Source of the DNA: Poa pratensis | Taxonomy: Eukaryota; Streptophyta; Magnoliopsida; Poales; Poaceae | Assembly (NCBI GenBank): GCA_947311845.1 | Contig: CAMZMU010000071.1 | Location: forward strand, 16,915,799 to 16,979,798 | Length of the DNA: 64,000 nucleotides | Direction of reading: 5' to 3' | Shown here: in pieces, positions 1 to 9,913 of the stretch | Position numbering within the stretch: position 1 is the stretch's first letter | Layout: each line of letters starts with the position of its first letter | Made by a program: the position numbers and the translations under genes | Notes under the pieces: model-generated | The model's input: the letters and a program-made list of their open reading frames with translations, nothing else | Databases searched by the model: none | Told to the model about the DNA's origin: nothing

Positions 1-150
1 CGATGCCGTGTTCCCGTGTTCCCATGTTTCCGATGCCGTGTTCCTGTGTTACCGTGTTTTCGATGCCGTGTCCCCGTGTTACCGTGTTTTCGATGCCGTG
101 TCCCGTGTTTATGATGTCGTGTTCCCGTGTTCCCGTGTTCCAAGTTTTTC
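1..150. repeat. Minisatellite, ~30 bp unit
   Basis: About four imperfect tandem copies of a ~30 bp unit beginning GATGCCGTGT and ending with a CCGTGTTTTC-like block. The units vary by a few bases and the array decays into CCCGTGTTCC-type short repeats by about 150. No coding meaning is seen. The array may begin before the window. Confidence 0.75.
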
Positions 151-199
151 GGATTCGAATCTATTGGAACATCACCCGTGTTCGGGGAATTTTATGCTT

Positions 200-640
200 T
201 AAATCCAATTTAATTTCTGGGTTTTAAAAGAAGCAGTAGAAAAAAGAAAAAACACAGGAAAAAAAAAGAAGAAAGGGCCGAGCTGGCCGAAACAGCTGGA
301 CAGCCCACGCCAGCCCGGCCCAACAGTCGGCCCAACTGGGCAGCCCACGCCAGCTGCGGCGTCACGCTGACGTCAGCGGCGGCTGGGTTTCGCCGCGGCG
401 GCGGCGAGCTCGCCGGAGGCGCGTGACGGCGTTCCGGGATGCGCGGATGGTCGCATCCGACGCGCGTCGACGCGGTGAGCGCGGAGGTGGCGGCGCCGCC
501 CCCGTTGGTTCGCCGGAGCGACGGCGGTGGCCCGTGGACGTGGCGGCGGGGCAGCGGCACGGCGGCGGCGATTGCGGCGACGGCGCGGAGTCCCGGCAGG
601 CGGTGGTCGGTGAGGAGGCAGATCCAAATTTGGAAAATTC
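200..640. repeat. GC-rich block, copy 1 of a diverged pair
   Basis: An A-rich lead-in is followed by GGCC-rich sequence, a TGACGTCAGC motif and long CGG-rich stretches. The order of parts matches the block at 1660-2215, though the sequence is strongly diverged. The overlapping open frames on both strands come from high GC and contain no domain I recognise. It may be a relic of an LTR or retroelement leader; the family is unknown. Confidence 0.4.
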
Positions 641-1258
641 AAAATTAGTTACATCATTAGAAGCATCATATGATCACCGTCATGTAAATGTTAAATTGTG
701 AGAGATTCTAAATGATGGACCACACATGTGGGAATCAGATGCACAATATAACTTAGTGTACATGAACCTTCATGAAACATCATCAAACAACGAACCAAAA
801 GATCATGGCACCGAGATATTAAATGCTCAGATGGAGAGAATGTTTTTTTTTAGGAAATACATTTTCTGCGCGTTTTTTTTAAATGCGGGTGTATGATTAG
901 GTAGATTTAAGTTATATTGCTTCTAAATATGTTATCTAAATTGGAATGGTTAAATATAGTTCGATTTTGTTATAATTTCCCTTTTTACCACCATATTTAG
1001 AGGAAACATATTATGGTTGTGCCAAAATATTATGTTTTACGTAATTTTGTTTCTTGGTCAGAGGAGATGTAATGTGTTAGGAACTGTTAAATTCGAAATG
1101 ATATTCAGAGGAAAATAATTTAAGATTTGTTGAAATGCGCATGTAACTAAGCATTCTTTTAATTTCATTTAGTTTTTAAAGAGAGGTAAGTTTAGTCCGA
1201 GCAATTAGTAAATTGAATTGCATATTTGGAATGAGTTTATTTACATGTTATTTTGTAA
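641..1258. other. AT-rich spacer, nothing recognised
   Basis: AT-rich sequence with homopolymer T runs. No open frame, RNA gene or transposon terminus is seen here. Confidence 0.5.
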
Positions 1259-1662
1259 TATTTGTGTTTGTGCTATTTTTTATAGATTTTTTGAATTAAA
1301 TTTTGATCTATGTATTTTTGTAAATTACGAATGGTTTTATTGTTTAAGATTTGTTTAAGATTTGAAACAATTTAAAATGTCGCGAAGTAGTTGCAATGGC
1401 TTTCTTTATTTTGGCATTTTTTTTATTGTAATTTGGTTTTAGTGGAATTGGAACTGTTTTTATTTGCGTTTGTGCTATTTTTTATAGATTTTTTGAATTA
1501 AATTTTGATCTATGTATTTTTGTAAATTACGAATGGTTTTATTGTTTAAGATTTGTTTAAGATTTGCAACAATTTAAAATGTCGCGAAGTAGTTGCAATG
1601 GATTTCTTTATTTTGGCATTTTTTTATTGTAATTTGGTTTTAGTGGATTTGGCACTGTTTTT
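1259..1662. repeat. Tandem duplication, 202 bp period
   Basis: Two adjacent AT-rich copies, about 1259-1460 and 1461-1662. The anchor TGTGCTATTTTTTATAGATT starts at 1269 and again at 1471, giving a 202 bp period. The copies differ by only a few substitutions and a T-run length change, so the duplication is fairly recent. Confidence 0.9.
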
Positions 1663-2215
1663 CATAATTTTCTGGTTTTAAAATGTGTTCTGAAAATTGT
1701 TTTTTTTTGGAAAAGGTAGAGGGAAAAAAAAAACAAAAGGCCGAAACGGCCGCGCAGCGCGGTGGCCTGGCCCATCAAGCGCCCAGCCCAGCCGAACCGA
1801 TCGGTGACGTCAGCGATGGCGTCACGGGGGCGGTGGCTCGGCCGCGGCGGCGCGGCGGCCACCGGCGGCGAACGACGGCCTCCCAGCACGCGTGCCTGGG
1901 CGCGCTGGGTGCGCGTCGTCGCGGGGGGGTTTTTGGCGGCGGCGCCGCCCCCGTCTGGTCGCCGGAGCGGCCGTAGGGGTGGTGAAACGGCGGCGATGCT
2001 CCACGGCGAGGCGGCGGCGATTCCGGCGAGCCCGCGGCCTCCTGGCACGCGGCGTTCGGCCAGGAGGCGGATCCGGCGACGGCGGTTCGGGTGGTGGTCT
2101 CCGGTGCGAGCGGGGAGGTCGGGAACGGCGGCGATGCGCGCCGGCGGCGACGGCGGCCTCGGGCCGTCGCGGGAGAGAGAGGAAGAGGAAGGAGAGCGAG
2201 CTCTGTGGATAATTT
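1660..2215. repeat. GC-rich block, copy 2 of a diverged pair
   Basis: Same arrangement as 200-640: AT-rich lead, A-run, GGCC-rich segment, GACGTCAGCGATGGCGTCAC-like segment, then CGG-rich sequence. Many overlapping open frames exist on both strands, as expected for this composition. None shows a domain or codon pattern that singles it out as a gene. Confidence 0.4.
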
Positions 2216-2927
2216 TGCAAAAAAGTCCTCGAACTTTACGGAAATTACGATACGGTCCTTTGCGGGCGGTTTTCTGCAAAATGGACGCGCAGTGGATTTG
2301 TGGAGGGAGACGCGCACCGATGGATCGACGCTACGTGTCCCTGTCGAGCGGGACCGGCGAGGGACCGGCCACGCCCTGGCCCCACAGGCAGTGACCCGTG
2401 GAACGCACACCACGACGGCAGAGCAAAACACTGTTGCGCCACCGCGAACGCACGCTCCAGATCGCTCCGTAACTTCCCGATCCGACGGCCGAAATGCGTC
2501 GATCGCTGAGGAGCGCCCGTGAGGTCTCCCGGTTTACCTGTGTGGATTAGCTGTCATCACGCCACGCGAGATCATGTCGGACACCATGACGGACGATGCT
2601 CCCTGTCCCTTCTTCCTAGCTCTGAAGTGATCCTGTTCAATGACCAAACCATAGGTTCAGGACTCGGTCTTTGCATTCCCTCTTCTCCGTCAACTCCTTG
2701 AGCTGCCATGCCACCGTTGAGATCTTGCAGGCCTCGTCGCATACTTCATATGCGCGAACAGCAGATTGGTATCCCTCGTCGACAGCACGTGCTTCAGCGT
2801 GTTGTTCTCGTCGTCGTTGCTCGTAACCTGACGACGTAGCTGATTAGGCAGACACGTAGCATCCCATGGCGTCACAGATGTAGATGGCAACATCGTCGGC
2901 GTCGGGGAACTCTGCCTCCTCGGGCTG
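2216..2927. other. Low-copy-looking sequence, no certain gene
   Basis: Moderately GC-rich DNA. The minus strand between about 2690 and 2920 has two competing short open frames, one rich in E, R, A and Q, but neither matches a family I recognise. The Mutator-like element at 2937 inserted at the right edge of this stretch, so it continues at 5373. Confidence 0.3.
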
Positions 2928-2936
2928 GCCCCGAAC
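2928..2936. repeat. Target-site duplication, left (9 bp)
   Basis: GCCCCGAAC immediately left of the inverted repeat. It is identical to 5364-5372 on the far side. Nine bp is the hallmark target duplication of Mutator-like elements. Confidence 0.95.
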
Positions 2937-3270
2937 GTGAAATTTGACAAAATTAACCCTTTTTTGAAACTTCATCCAAAAATAACCCTTTTTTCGAAAA
3001 AATTCTGAAACTAACCCTTTTGTGTGGCTCCCGCACCGGAGGCGCCACACATACATGTGCAACTCCCCAGCCTGGGGCGCCACACATGCATGTGCAACTC
3101 CCCAGCCTGGGGCGCCACACCTTTTTGTGTGGCTCCCGCACCGGGGGCGCCACACATGAAGGTGCAACGCCCCAGGCTGGGGAGCCACACATCTGCCAGC
3201 GTGGCAAGGCGGGTCCCAGCCCGGTTAAGTAGCGCCGGAGCTGGGGGAGCCACACTTACATGTGTGGCGC
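2937..3270 (+). repeat. Left terminal inverted repeat of the Pack-MULE
   Basis: 334 bp, inverted copy of 5033-5363. The first ~80 bp are AT-rich with three AACCCTTTT-type motifs. The rest is a series of GC-rich modules (CCCAGCCTGGGGCGCCACAC and variants) that alternate with their own reverse complements. Confidence 0.93.
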
Positions 3271-3607
3271 CGGTGGCTGGGGCGCCACACATGTACATGT
3301 TTTCCTTGCGGCATCACCAGTTTTAACCACACTGTCCTCATACTTTGCTGTCTATCGAACTGACGGAAAATGACATGTGCAGACTTTGGCCACGGCCAGC
3401 AAAAAAACAGATTTACAACAGGAGCTAGCATTTATTTGTACTTGACTGCCAACATAAGAGGGACTATTTCCCAGATGAGCTACTTGATTCAAGCGCCTCT
3501 CAGAAGCCTGTCTTTTGCTGCACCGATGCTTGCTGCAGGTTGATATATTTCTCAAGTGAAATTTCTGAAAAGGATTCAAGCTTCGCGATGAATGTCATGA
3601 GGCTTGA

Positions 3608-4941
3608 CTATAGATCTGCACTGGTATCATTTCTAGGGACTTCATGTTCACCATTTGACGTCTGGTCTAGGCCTTGGTTCAGATCACGTGGCAAATAGCT
3701 GCTTATATCTGCAATGAGACCTTCGATAGCTTCTTCCAAATCTTTGGTCGCTAACTCGTCCAGTAACCTCGTCCACATTTCACAGGCGGTGAATATGGGT
3801 GCAAAAGCACACTCTGTCAGTGAAACGTTGACGACGACGTTCTGCTTCCTGGAGTAGCTCATCCTCTTCTTCACAGGTTTCATGCACCTGTGCAACCATA
3901 AGTTTAGGCTGTGCAGGTAAGCCTTGTGAGATGCAATCCAATTTTGCAAATTTGAGCACAGTTTGGTGAGCTCAACCGAGAGGAGGAGGGCAGCTTGGCA
4001 CCGCGACTCGGACTCGAATGATATTTCTACTTTGCGGCTGCTAGATAGTAACTTGATGATCGCATGCTGACGCCGATGCACTCGAGCATGGTTGCCCACA
4101 TCCTAGTTAAACTGCAGGAGAAAAATCAGGTATTTCATCAGATGTTATATAACTGCCAGGATGTAAGCACTAATCGTCCTCTTCTGACGGAGCGCATATT
4201 ATCTGCCAGGATCTTATAAGAGATACCCAATAGCATTTCTTTTCTATACATATTGAAATGGACAAACATACTTATCAATTAGTTCATCCAGCTGTGGTTG
4301 AATCTCTTTATCCCTTAGATCTTCTATCTTCTTAGAAATGAAGTCTATTTTCTGAATAGCAACTAGGACTCTGGAATGCAAGTCTTTTACAGTAGCACGG
4401 GTAAAATCGGTAATGATTTGATTTTTCCCTCGCGACTCCTGGTCGTTCAGTTGCTTACATTTCTCATCATACCTCCTGCAGATGTTGCTGCTGCCCTGAA
4501 ACTAAAATAATGCTTAGGCTTTCGAAATGGCCATGGACGGCACAAATTGTAGATCTTGCATGAAAGCTTTAAAATCAACAATTGCAGAAAGAAGTAATTT
4601 AACAGGAATTGTAGTAGATAGTTCCAGTGAAGGTGATCACAATAGTAAGTTTAGAAGAAACAAGGTATATTTAACTATGCTAAAAAAGAAAGGAAAAACG
4701 ACCTTCTATAAAAACAAATGAGATACGGAGAACAGACTTCAATTTCAAAGTGTGCACATGGAGTTGCAAAACGGAGCTGTTACCTTAACTTCATCATAAA
4801 GCTTTGTCTCCCATGCATACAACCTATCTAGTGTTGATGTACGAATGTCAAGAATAGTCCCAGCAAGATTTTTAGATGGCGACAATTGTGAAGACACTGA
4901 TCTATGCCAGATAAGGTACTTTATCTCAGCTTGAAGAGGAG
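3608..4941 (-). pseudogene. Captured 3' part of a DUF632 (NRG2-like) gene
   Basis: Three consecutive minus-strand exons can be read: 4784-4941, 4272-4495 and 3608-4111. Introns have GT donors (GTAAC; GTATGT) and AG acceptors (ATGCAG; TTTCAG; CTGCAG), and phases agree across both junctions. Recognisable DUF632 landmarks appear in order: an EIKYLIWHRS segment, LDRLYAWETKLYDEVK, YDEKCKQLND, a TRATVKDLHSRVLVAIQKID helix, EIQPQLDELI, LTRMWATMLEC and later LCSNLQNWIASHKAYLHSLN. DUF630/DUF632 proteins include NRG2 of nitrate signalling, so the parent gene is a nuclear plant regulator. The N-terminal DUF630 half is absent. A 1-nt frameshift lies near 4078, just after MLEC. The natural-looking C-terminal stop is kept at 3608. 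Introns are retained, so capture was from genomic DNA, not a processed transcript. Confidence 0.85.
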
Positions 4942-5032
4942 CTGCATTAAATAACGGCGCAAAAATATATTTTCAGAGTAAGTAAGAGTCTGGTTTACAG
5001 TAGAAATAAACACAGAACAAAGCAGAGGACAT

Positions 5033-5363
5033 GCGCCACACATGTAAGTGTGGCTCCCCCAGCTCCGGCGCTACTTAACCAGGCTGGGACCCGCCTTGCC
5101 ACGCTGGCAGATGTGTGGCTCCCCCCTGGGGCGTTGCACCTTCATGTGTGGCGCCCCGGTGCGGGAGCCACACAAAAAGGTGTGGCGCCCCAGGCTGGGG
5201 AGTTGCACATGCATGTGTGGCGCCCCAGGCTGGGAGTTGCACATGTATGTGTGGCGCCCCTGGTGCGGGAGCCACACAAAAGGGTTAGTTTCAGATTTTT
5301 TTTCGAAAAAAGGGTTATTTTTAGATGAAGTTTCAAAAAAGGGTTAATTTTGTCAAATTTCAC
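5033..5363 (-). repeat. Right terminal inverted repeat of the Pack-MULE
   Basis: 331 bp, reverse complement of 2937-3270 with a few small indels. It ends in TTTTGTCAAATTTCAC and is followed directly by the 9-bp duplication GCCCCGAAC (5364-5372). Confidence 0.93.
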
Positions 5364-5372
5364 GCCCCGAAC

Positions 5373-6500
5373 CTGGATGGTTGGTGGCTCACGGACCTGC
5401 TTCTATGCCGCCTCGGAAGACAGAGGCTGGGCAGATCGAGGCGGCGACATGGAGGTTATGCGGAGGGAGAGGAATAAAGGCTGCGCGCGGCATGGGTGGC
5501 CCTCAAGTCTGCGCGAGGTAGCGTCCATGATGGCGGTCTAGATGGGAAGTGCAGAGGCGACCGGCGGCGCTCTAGTTTGACCTTTTGTTTTTTATCATAT
5601 TTGTAGCTACCTGCACTTGCGCCGCCACCGCCAAATCAGCTCCACTCATGCCACCACCGCCAAATCAGCACGACCTAATACACGAATCACTGGCAGACAA
5701 CAGATCCCGAGGAACAAAATCAAAGAAACCAAAGAGTCTACTTCTCATGTCCTTTTATAAATGATCAAAAATAATTCTGCCCATGATTTACACCAGCATA
5801 TATAGCCCGAGCTTCAGCACCAGTAGGGGCGTCAAATTTTACCTTCAGCCAATGCACATCGGGTGGCATCCGAAAACTTGAGCCCCTTCAACTGAAATAT
5901 ACACTTTATTTATCAAGACCACCATTAGCATAGCCAAAAGAGGAGCACATAATTTCAGGGTCGCATGAGGTACACTGGTACAGGTACTGCTTCCAAGACG
6001 TGTGTTTTGGCTGACCAACACTTCAACAGCAATCTGCCCTCCTAGTTTTTTTTCTTGGCCTCACCTTCAAAAATGACCCAAGAACTGCCAGGAGTGAATC
6101 AAACCTGGAACATGTCCTTACCCAGCTCCTCATTTTGACGGATGGTTTCCAGCTTATAGAATGCTTGCTTCGGATGGACTTGTGCTTCTTGATTCAATCA
6201 GCACCTCTCTCTCCAAGTCCACTCCAGCTGTGCCAGGCCGTGGTTGCAGCTCACAACATCGCGAGGGAGGAGACCATTTGGGGCGGCGCTGGACCACGAA
6301 AACTAAAAGTCGACGATGGCGGCCACGGTACGGCCTCGGCGAGAGCTACACCACCGCGTCCATGGCGGCCACGCAAACGGCCTCCCCCTCGCTGTGCTGC
6401 TCTGCGTTCTTGTCCATCCCCACTTCTTCCATATGAAATAGCCTGTAGGTGAACTTAATTTCCTAACAAACAGATAGGGAAATTTCGTTCTACATTAGAG
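5373..6500 (-). pseudogene. Possible unidentified gene relic, minus strand
   Basis: No complete gene is visible. On the minus strand short exon-like pieces with splice-like borders occur. One, around 6105-6185, reads VHPKQAFYKLETIRQNEE followed by LGKDMFQ and then a GT. Another, around 5845-5900, follows a TTTCAG and precedes GTAAAA. I do not recognise the protein. The plus-strand frame at 6135-6452 is GC-driven and shows no domain. This may be a degraded host gene, or further captured fragments. Confidence is low. Confidence 0.2.
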
Positions 6501-6726
6501 CTTCATCCTCGCAGTGGCACAGGGCAGGGCGGAGCCGCGTAGGAACGGGTACCATACCAGGTCGGCTGGCGGGTGAAATCAGGGCGGCGCGTTGGCAGCA
6601 GTCCGGCTGCCGTGGAGCGGAGGTTCGACGCCGCGCGCCTAGTTCCATGGTCAGGGACTCGGGGTGCCGAGACCGGGAGGAGTCGTGCGTGCGTCGCCAA
6701 TATCTTCGAACTTGCTCTCGATCTCA

Positions 6727-6736
6727 CGCGTATATA
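6727..6736 (+). promoter_or_regulatory. Possible TATA box
   Basis: TATATATAGG lies in a context typical of a plant core promoter. It is followed about 30 bp on by ACACCACATCACATC and a C/T-rich leader, upstream of the short ORF at 6921. Use as a promoter is inferred, not shown. Confidence 0.4.
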
Positions 6737-6920
6737 TAGGAAGCCCAGGCGTCTTCCTGACACCACATCACATCGTTGCTTTTGCCGCTGCTGCTTCGAA
6801 CCACTCGACCATCACTCCACAGTTCCTCTCCTCTCTCCACATCCGGCCTCCCCGACGGTTTATCAGTTCTCGCAATTCGTTCGGTACGCCAGGGCAAAGA
6901 AGGTCTGAATCTATCGGGAG

Positions 6921-7055
6921 ATGCTGGCGCGTTCCGCCGCTGCTCCTCTTCTGCGGTCGGTAGGGCGTGGCCTCCAACGGCGCCGGCGACCGCGTGACAG
7001 TGCTTTGGCAGCCGAAAACTCGATCTGGAGACGGCGGGCATCCGACGAAACTTGA
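6921..7055 (+). CDS. 44-aa ORF resembling a mitochondrial presequence
   Basis: The ORF starts MLARSAAAPLLRSVGRGLQ and continues Arg-rich before a stop at 7053-7055. Repeated Arg and Ala/Leu with no acidic residue in the first 25 positions is what mitochondrial targeting peptides look like. A TATA-like box and a leader-like stretch lie about 190 bp upstream. No mature protein follows. The most likely reading is a truncated first exon of a nuclear gene for a mitochondrial protein, or chance. The C-terminal codons run into a 32-bp direct repeat, which suggests local rearrangement. Confidence 0.25.
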   Translation: MLARSAAAPLLRSVGRGLQRRRRPRDSALAAENSIWRRRASDET

Positions 7056-7085
7056 TCTGTAGACGGCGGGCATCCGACGTAGGCG
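7022..7085. repeat. 32-bp tandem duplication
   Basis: GATCTGGAGACGGCGGGCAT at 7022 is repeated as GATCTGTAGACGGCGGGCAT from about 7054. Both are followed by CCGACG. The duplication truncates the short ORF described at 6921. Confidence 0.75.
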
Positions 7086-8076
7086 ACGAGTCTCTCGCCT
7101 CCGTTTGGGCTAGACGTGCGTACGTACGTATCCCGTGTGGTGGGTGCCTCCGATCCTTGCTTTATAGCAGCAGGCCAGGTCGTGCATTGGCGCGTGTAGC
7201 GTATCCGTACTGGACTCTAAATCCGTAGGGGTAGAATCGGAAGTAAAAATGATGTACCACAAGAAACTTTAATGGCTTTATTATTAGGTATAGATATATA
7301 TATATATATATAACTTCAATATCTTAAAAAGTGCATTTTACTGCTATAAATAGTAGTTTTTTTTTCATGTAGAACATTAGATGTGAAACAATTTGTTGAA
7401 GGACATAGCTAAACACAAAAAACTGAGAATATGCCATGTAAATATAGAGCTAACAAACCCATAGTGCAACATGCAACATAACGCCCCCTGCAAACACTTT
7501 ACCATTCACAACCAAATACGATTAACTGGACAAAATCTAGCACTTTACGGTGGTCCATTTGTTTGTTGTAGAAATCAGTTGTTCCACAAGAAGCTAAGAA
7601 CCAGAGAAATCACGAAAAAAAGTTTACAGCATGTGGCTAATAGAAACCAAACATTAGTAATATTTTAAGCATATTATGCTGGTGCCGCCCGGGTGCTATA
7701 CCACCCACCTAGCTGTCGTTGAATGTAACATATAGATTTGTACGCATCGTTTGTGAGGTGCAACCTAATTTCATGTGCACCTGCAAATCACCTGGCACAA
7801 CTGCATGTAAGCAGTCCTGGTTTTACGGTCATGCTCAAATCTGCATGTAAGTAGGATCGAGGTAGCAGAGTAGCATTTATAGTTTTACTGACTTGCTATA
7901 GCACTAGGCAGGGAACGTATTACCTGAAACGACTTATGTTCTGCCACGTTTGTACATGCACGAATGTAATTTTTTAGGCCTCTATCACTTGTAATAAATC
8001 TAAGAATTATTTTTTGAAACTTTCTCCATGGTAAATATTAGTTGGAGTACAATCTTTGTGCATGATTTTATATTAC
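7086..8076. other. AT-rich intergenic sequence
   Basis: No gene, RNA or clear transposon terminus is seen. It includes a short dinucleotide run at 7293-7312. The 65-codon frame at 7471-7668 has no supporting features. Confidence 0.5.
7293..7312. repeat. (TA)n microsatellite
   Basis: About ten uninterrupted TA dinucleotides, after a TAGATA start. Confidence 0.9.
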
Positions 8077-8079
8077 TAA

Positions 8080-8353
8080 GACTAGTCATAATGGGTAGTA
8101 ACATTGAGTGGTAACATACTTATGTTACTACCTATTGTTACTATCTCTATAGTGGGTAGTAACTTATTTGTGGTGTCATGCATGATAGCATTTATTAGGT
8201 TGTAGACTCATTTTGGCTTAGGGTGTGTGATGTTCCGGTAACTAGCTATGTTACTCCAACCTCTTCTCTCCTCTTTAATTACTTGTCACATCATATTTTT
8301 TTACCTATGTGGTATTGAAGTTAATAGCAATGCTCCTCCCACTATGACTAGTC
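8080..8353. mobile_element. Tourist-like (PIF/Harbinger) MITE
   Basis: 274 bp, non-coding, with terminal inverted repeats GACTAGTCATAATGGG on the left and the reverse complement of GACTAGTCATAGTGGG on the right. It is flanked by the 3-bp duplication TAA (8077-8079 and 8354-8356), the TWA-type target site of PIF/Harbinger elements. The GGGTAGTAACAT motif occurs repeatedly inside in both orientations. It has no ORF and depends on a Harbinger transposase in trans. Confidence 0.9.
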
Positions 8354-8356
8354 TAA

Positions 8357-8689
8357 GCATCTGTGCTGAGAGCCATTGCTGTAGCACGGCACATGCCTGC
8401 AAAACATGGAGTGGAGAGAGAACAGAGCTGATGCTCACTGGGAAGTTGAGGTAATTAACGTGCCGTGTGAATGCTCGAGTGAGAGAAATATGTAGAGGAG
8501 AGAGAAATATGTGTGCATGTTAACGGTGGCAATTAAATGGAGATAGCTCATCAATGCATCTGCAATCAGCAAACAGACTGGCGAGCTGTCAGATTTTCCT
8601 GCGCCCCTGCTCGTGCTGACAAGTTTTTCCAGCCGCATCATCGTATAATTAGGAAGCAAGTGTCTTTGTTACGCTCGGTTCCGCACTGC
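8357..8689. other. Intergenic sequence, nothing recognised
   Basis: AG-rich stretch (two GAGAGAAATATGT repeats near 8480-8510) without an identifiable gene. It was contiguous with the sequence at 29151 before the Harbinger insertion. Confidence 0.45.
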
Positions 8690-9908
8690 CAACAGCATCT
8701 CCACTCGCGACGCCTAAACGTCTTTGGGGCATGCCGGACACAAAATCGCCCCCACTTGCGGCGCCCAAACGCGAATTCGGTTCGGAGCGGCCCAGTTTTG
8801 TGTCCGGCACGCCCAGCCCACGCCCTCAACTTGGTGAGGCTTGGGGCAGCCCCGGACGGAAGGAAACGCGACGCCACGTCGGCCTCCGACGCGCGGGCCA
8901 CGCCTGGCAGTGAGACAAGATCGCAATAAGTGCCGGCTTCCCCCAATTCGACCGCAGAAATCACATTTCCCCGCCATGTCTCCCCCATCTCTCCGCCAAA
9001 AGAAAAGCCCTCGCGCCGCGCCGGCTCCATGGCGCCGCCGGTACCCAAGGGGAAGGCCGCGAAGGAGACGAAGGCGGCGGCAGGGAAGACGCTGGGCGTC
9101 AAGCGCAAGGCCCCCCCGCCCAGGGAGAAGCCGGAGGAGATGAGGCAGGAGGATTGGGACCTCGACGTACTCCGGTGCCGATTGGACACGCAGAGCCGTG
9201 CCGGGCGCCGCGTGAAGCAGAATGAGAGGAAACGGCTCGGCACGACGGCGCCATTGACGGCAAGAAAGATCGCCGCCATGAACAAGACCGTCGCCGCCTT
9301 GAACCAAGCATTCGCCTTGGGAGGGAGCCCAGAGAGCAGTGCCACTCTACGATGCAAGGTTGGCGGCTCGCCGTCGAATTCCTCCTTCTTCGCCGACAGC
9401 GCCGCCGCCACGCCTCGCACCAGGTTCTCCCCCGAGTACGGCGACAGCCAGCATCACGGCGGCTTCGAACCCAACGTCATCTTCCCTTCTTGTGGCCTGG
9501 ATCTAAACCACCCCGTCGATCTGAATTTGCCGGCGCTGCTTAGAGAACTCGCCGTCCAAACGGCAGCCGGTCGGAGCCTTTCATTCGACGCGGTGCCTCC
9601 CATGTGATCGACGGAATGACTCCCGACGCCCCGGAGCTCATGCAGGTATGAACCCGCGTTTTGTAGCCATGGCATGTACAATAGATGTGTGCATAGGCGA
9701 GGTGTGGCTACCGACTTGCTCCTTGTGTGTAGGAGACCGCCCATATCATGGACGACATCATCAACGACAACGCCCGGGCGGAGGATGACGATGACGGGTT
9801 CGACGAGGATGAGTACTACGAGGACGACGCCGAGGACGACGACGAGGTCGAGGAGGAGGGGTGGTGACCAACGCTGTGGTCGGCGAGCAGGTGGCGAAGA
9901 AGAAGAAG

Positions 9909-9913
9909 GGGAG
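9909..9913. repeat. Target-site duplication GGGAG, left
   Basis: Matches 27916-27920 exactly, and the Harbinger reading frame continues across when the insert is ignored. It therefore marks one insertion event for the whole 9914-27915 block. Confidence 0.9.

Larger units (their letters stand above)
2937..5363. mobile_element. Mutator-like element of Pack-MULE type
   Basis: A 2427 bp element bounded by long terminal inverted repeats (left 2937-3270, right 5033-5363) and a perfect 9-bp target duplication (GCCCCGAAC). The outer ends read GTGAAATTTGACAAAATTAA inward from both sides. No MURA/MULE transposase is present. The interior instead holds exons and introns of a DUF632 host-gene fragment on the minus strand. 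Carrying host gene pieces without a transposase defines Pack-MULEs, which must be mobilised in trans. The inner TIR parts contain repeated GTGTGGC / GGCGCCACAC modules in both orientations, so each TIR can fold on itself. The two TIRs differ by small indels, so the insertion is not brand new. Whether the captured gene is transcribed cannot be told from sequence. Confidence 0.93.

Noticed and set aside
1662..2522. Overlapping 130-218 aa ORFs on both strands
   Set aside because: Composed of R/P/A/G-rich codons from high GC content. No domain, no start context, open in several frames at once.
6135..6452. 105-aa plus-strand ORF as a gene
   Set aside because: No recognisable domain, Pro/Arg-rich by composition. 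The minus strand has somewhat better exon-like pieces.
8638..9420. 260-aa minus-strand ORF
   Set aside because: Antisense to Harbinger exon 1 and its GC-rich subterminal region. The plus-strand frame continues across splice sites and the nested insertion, the minus one does not.
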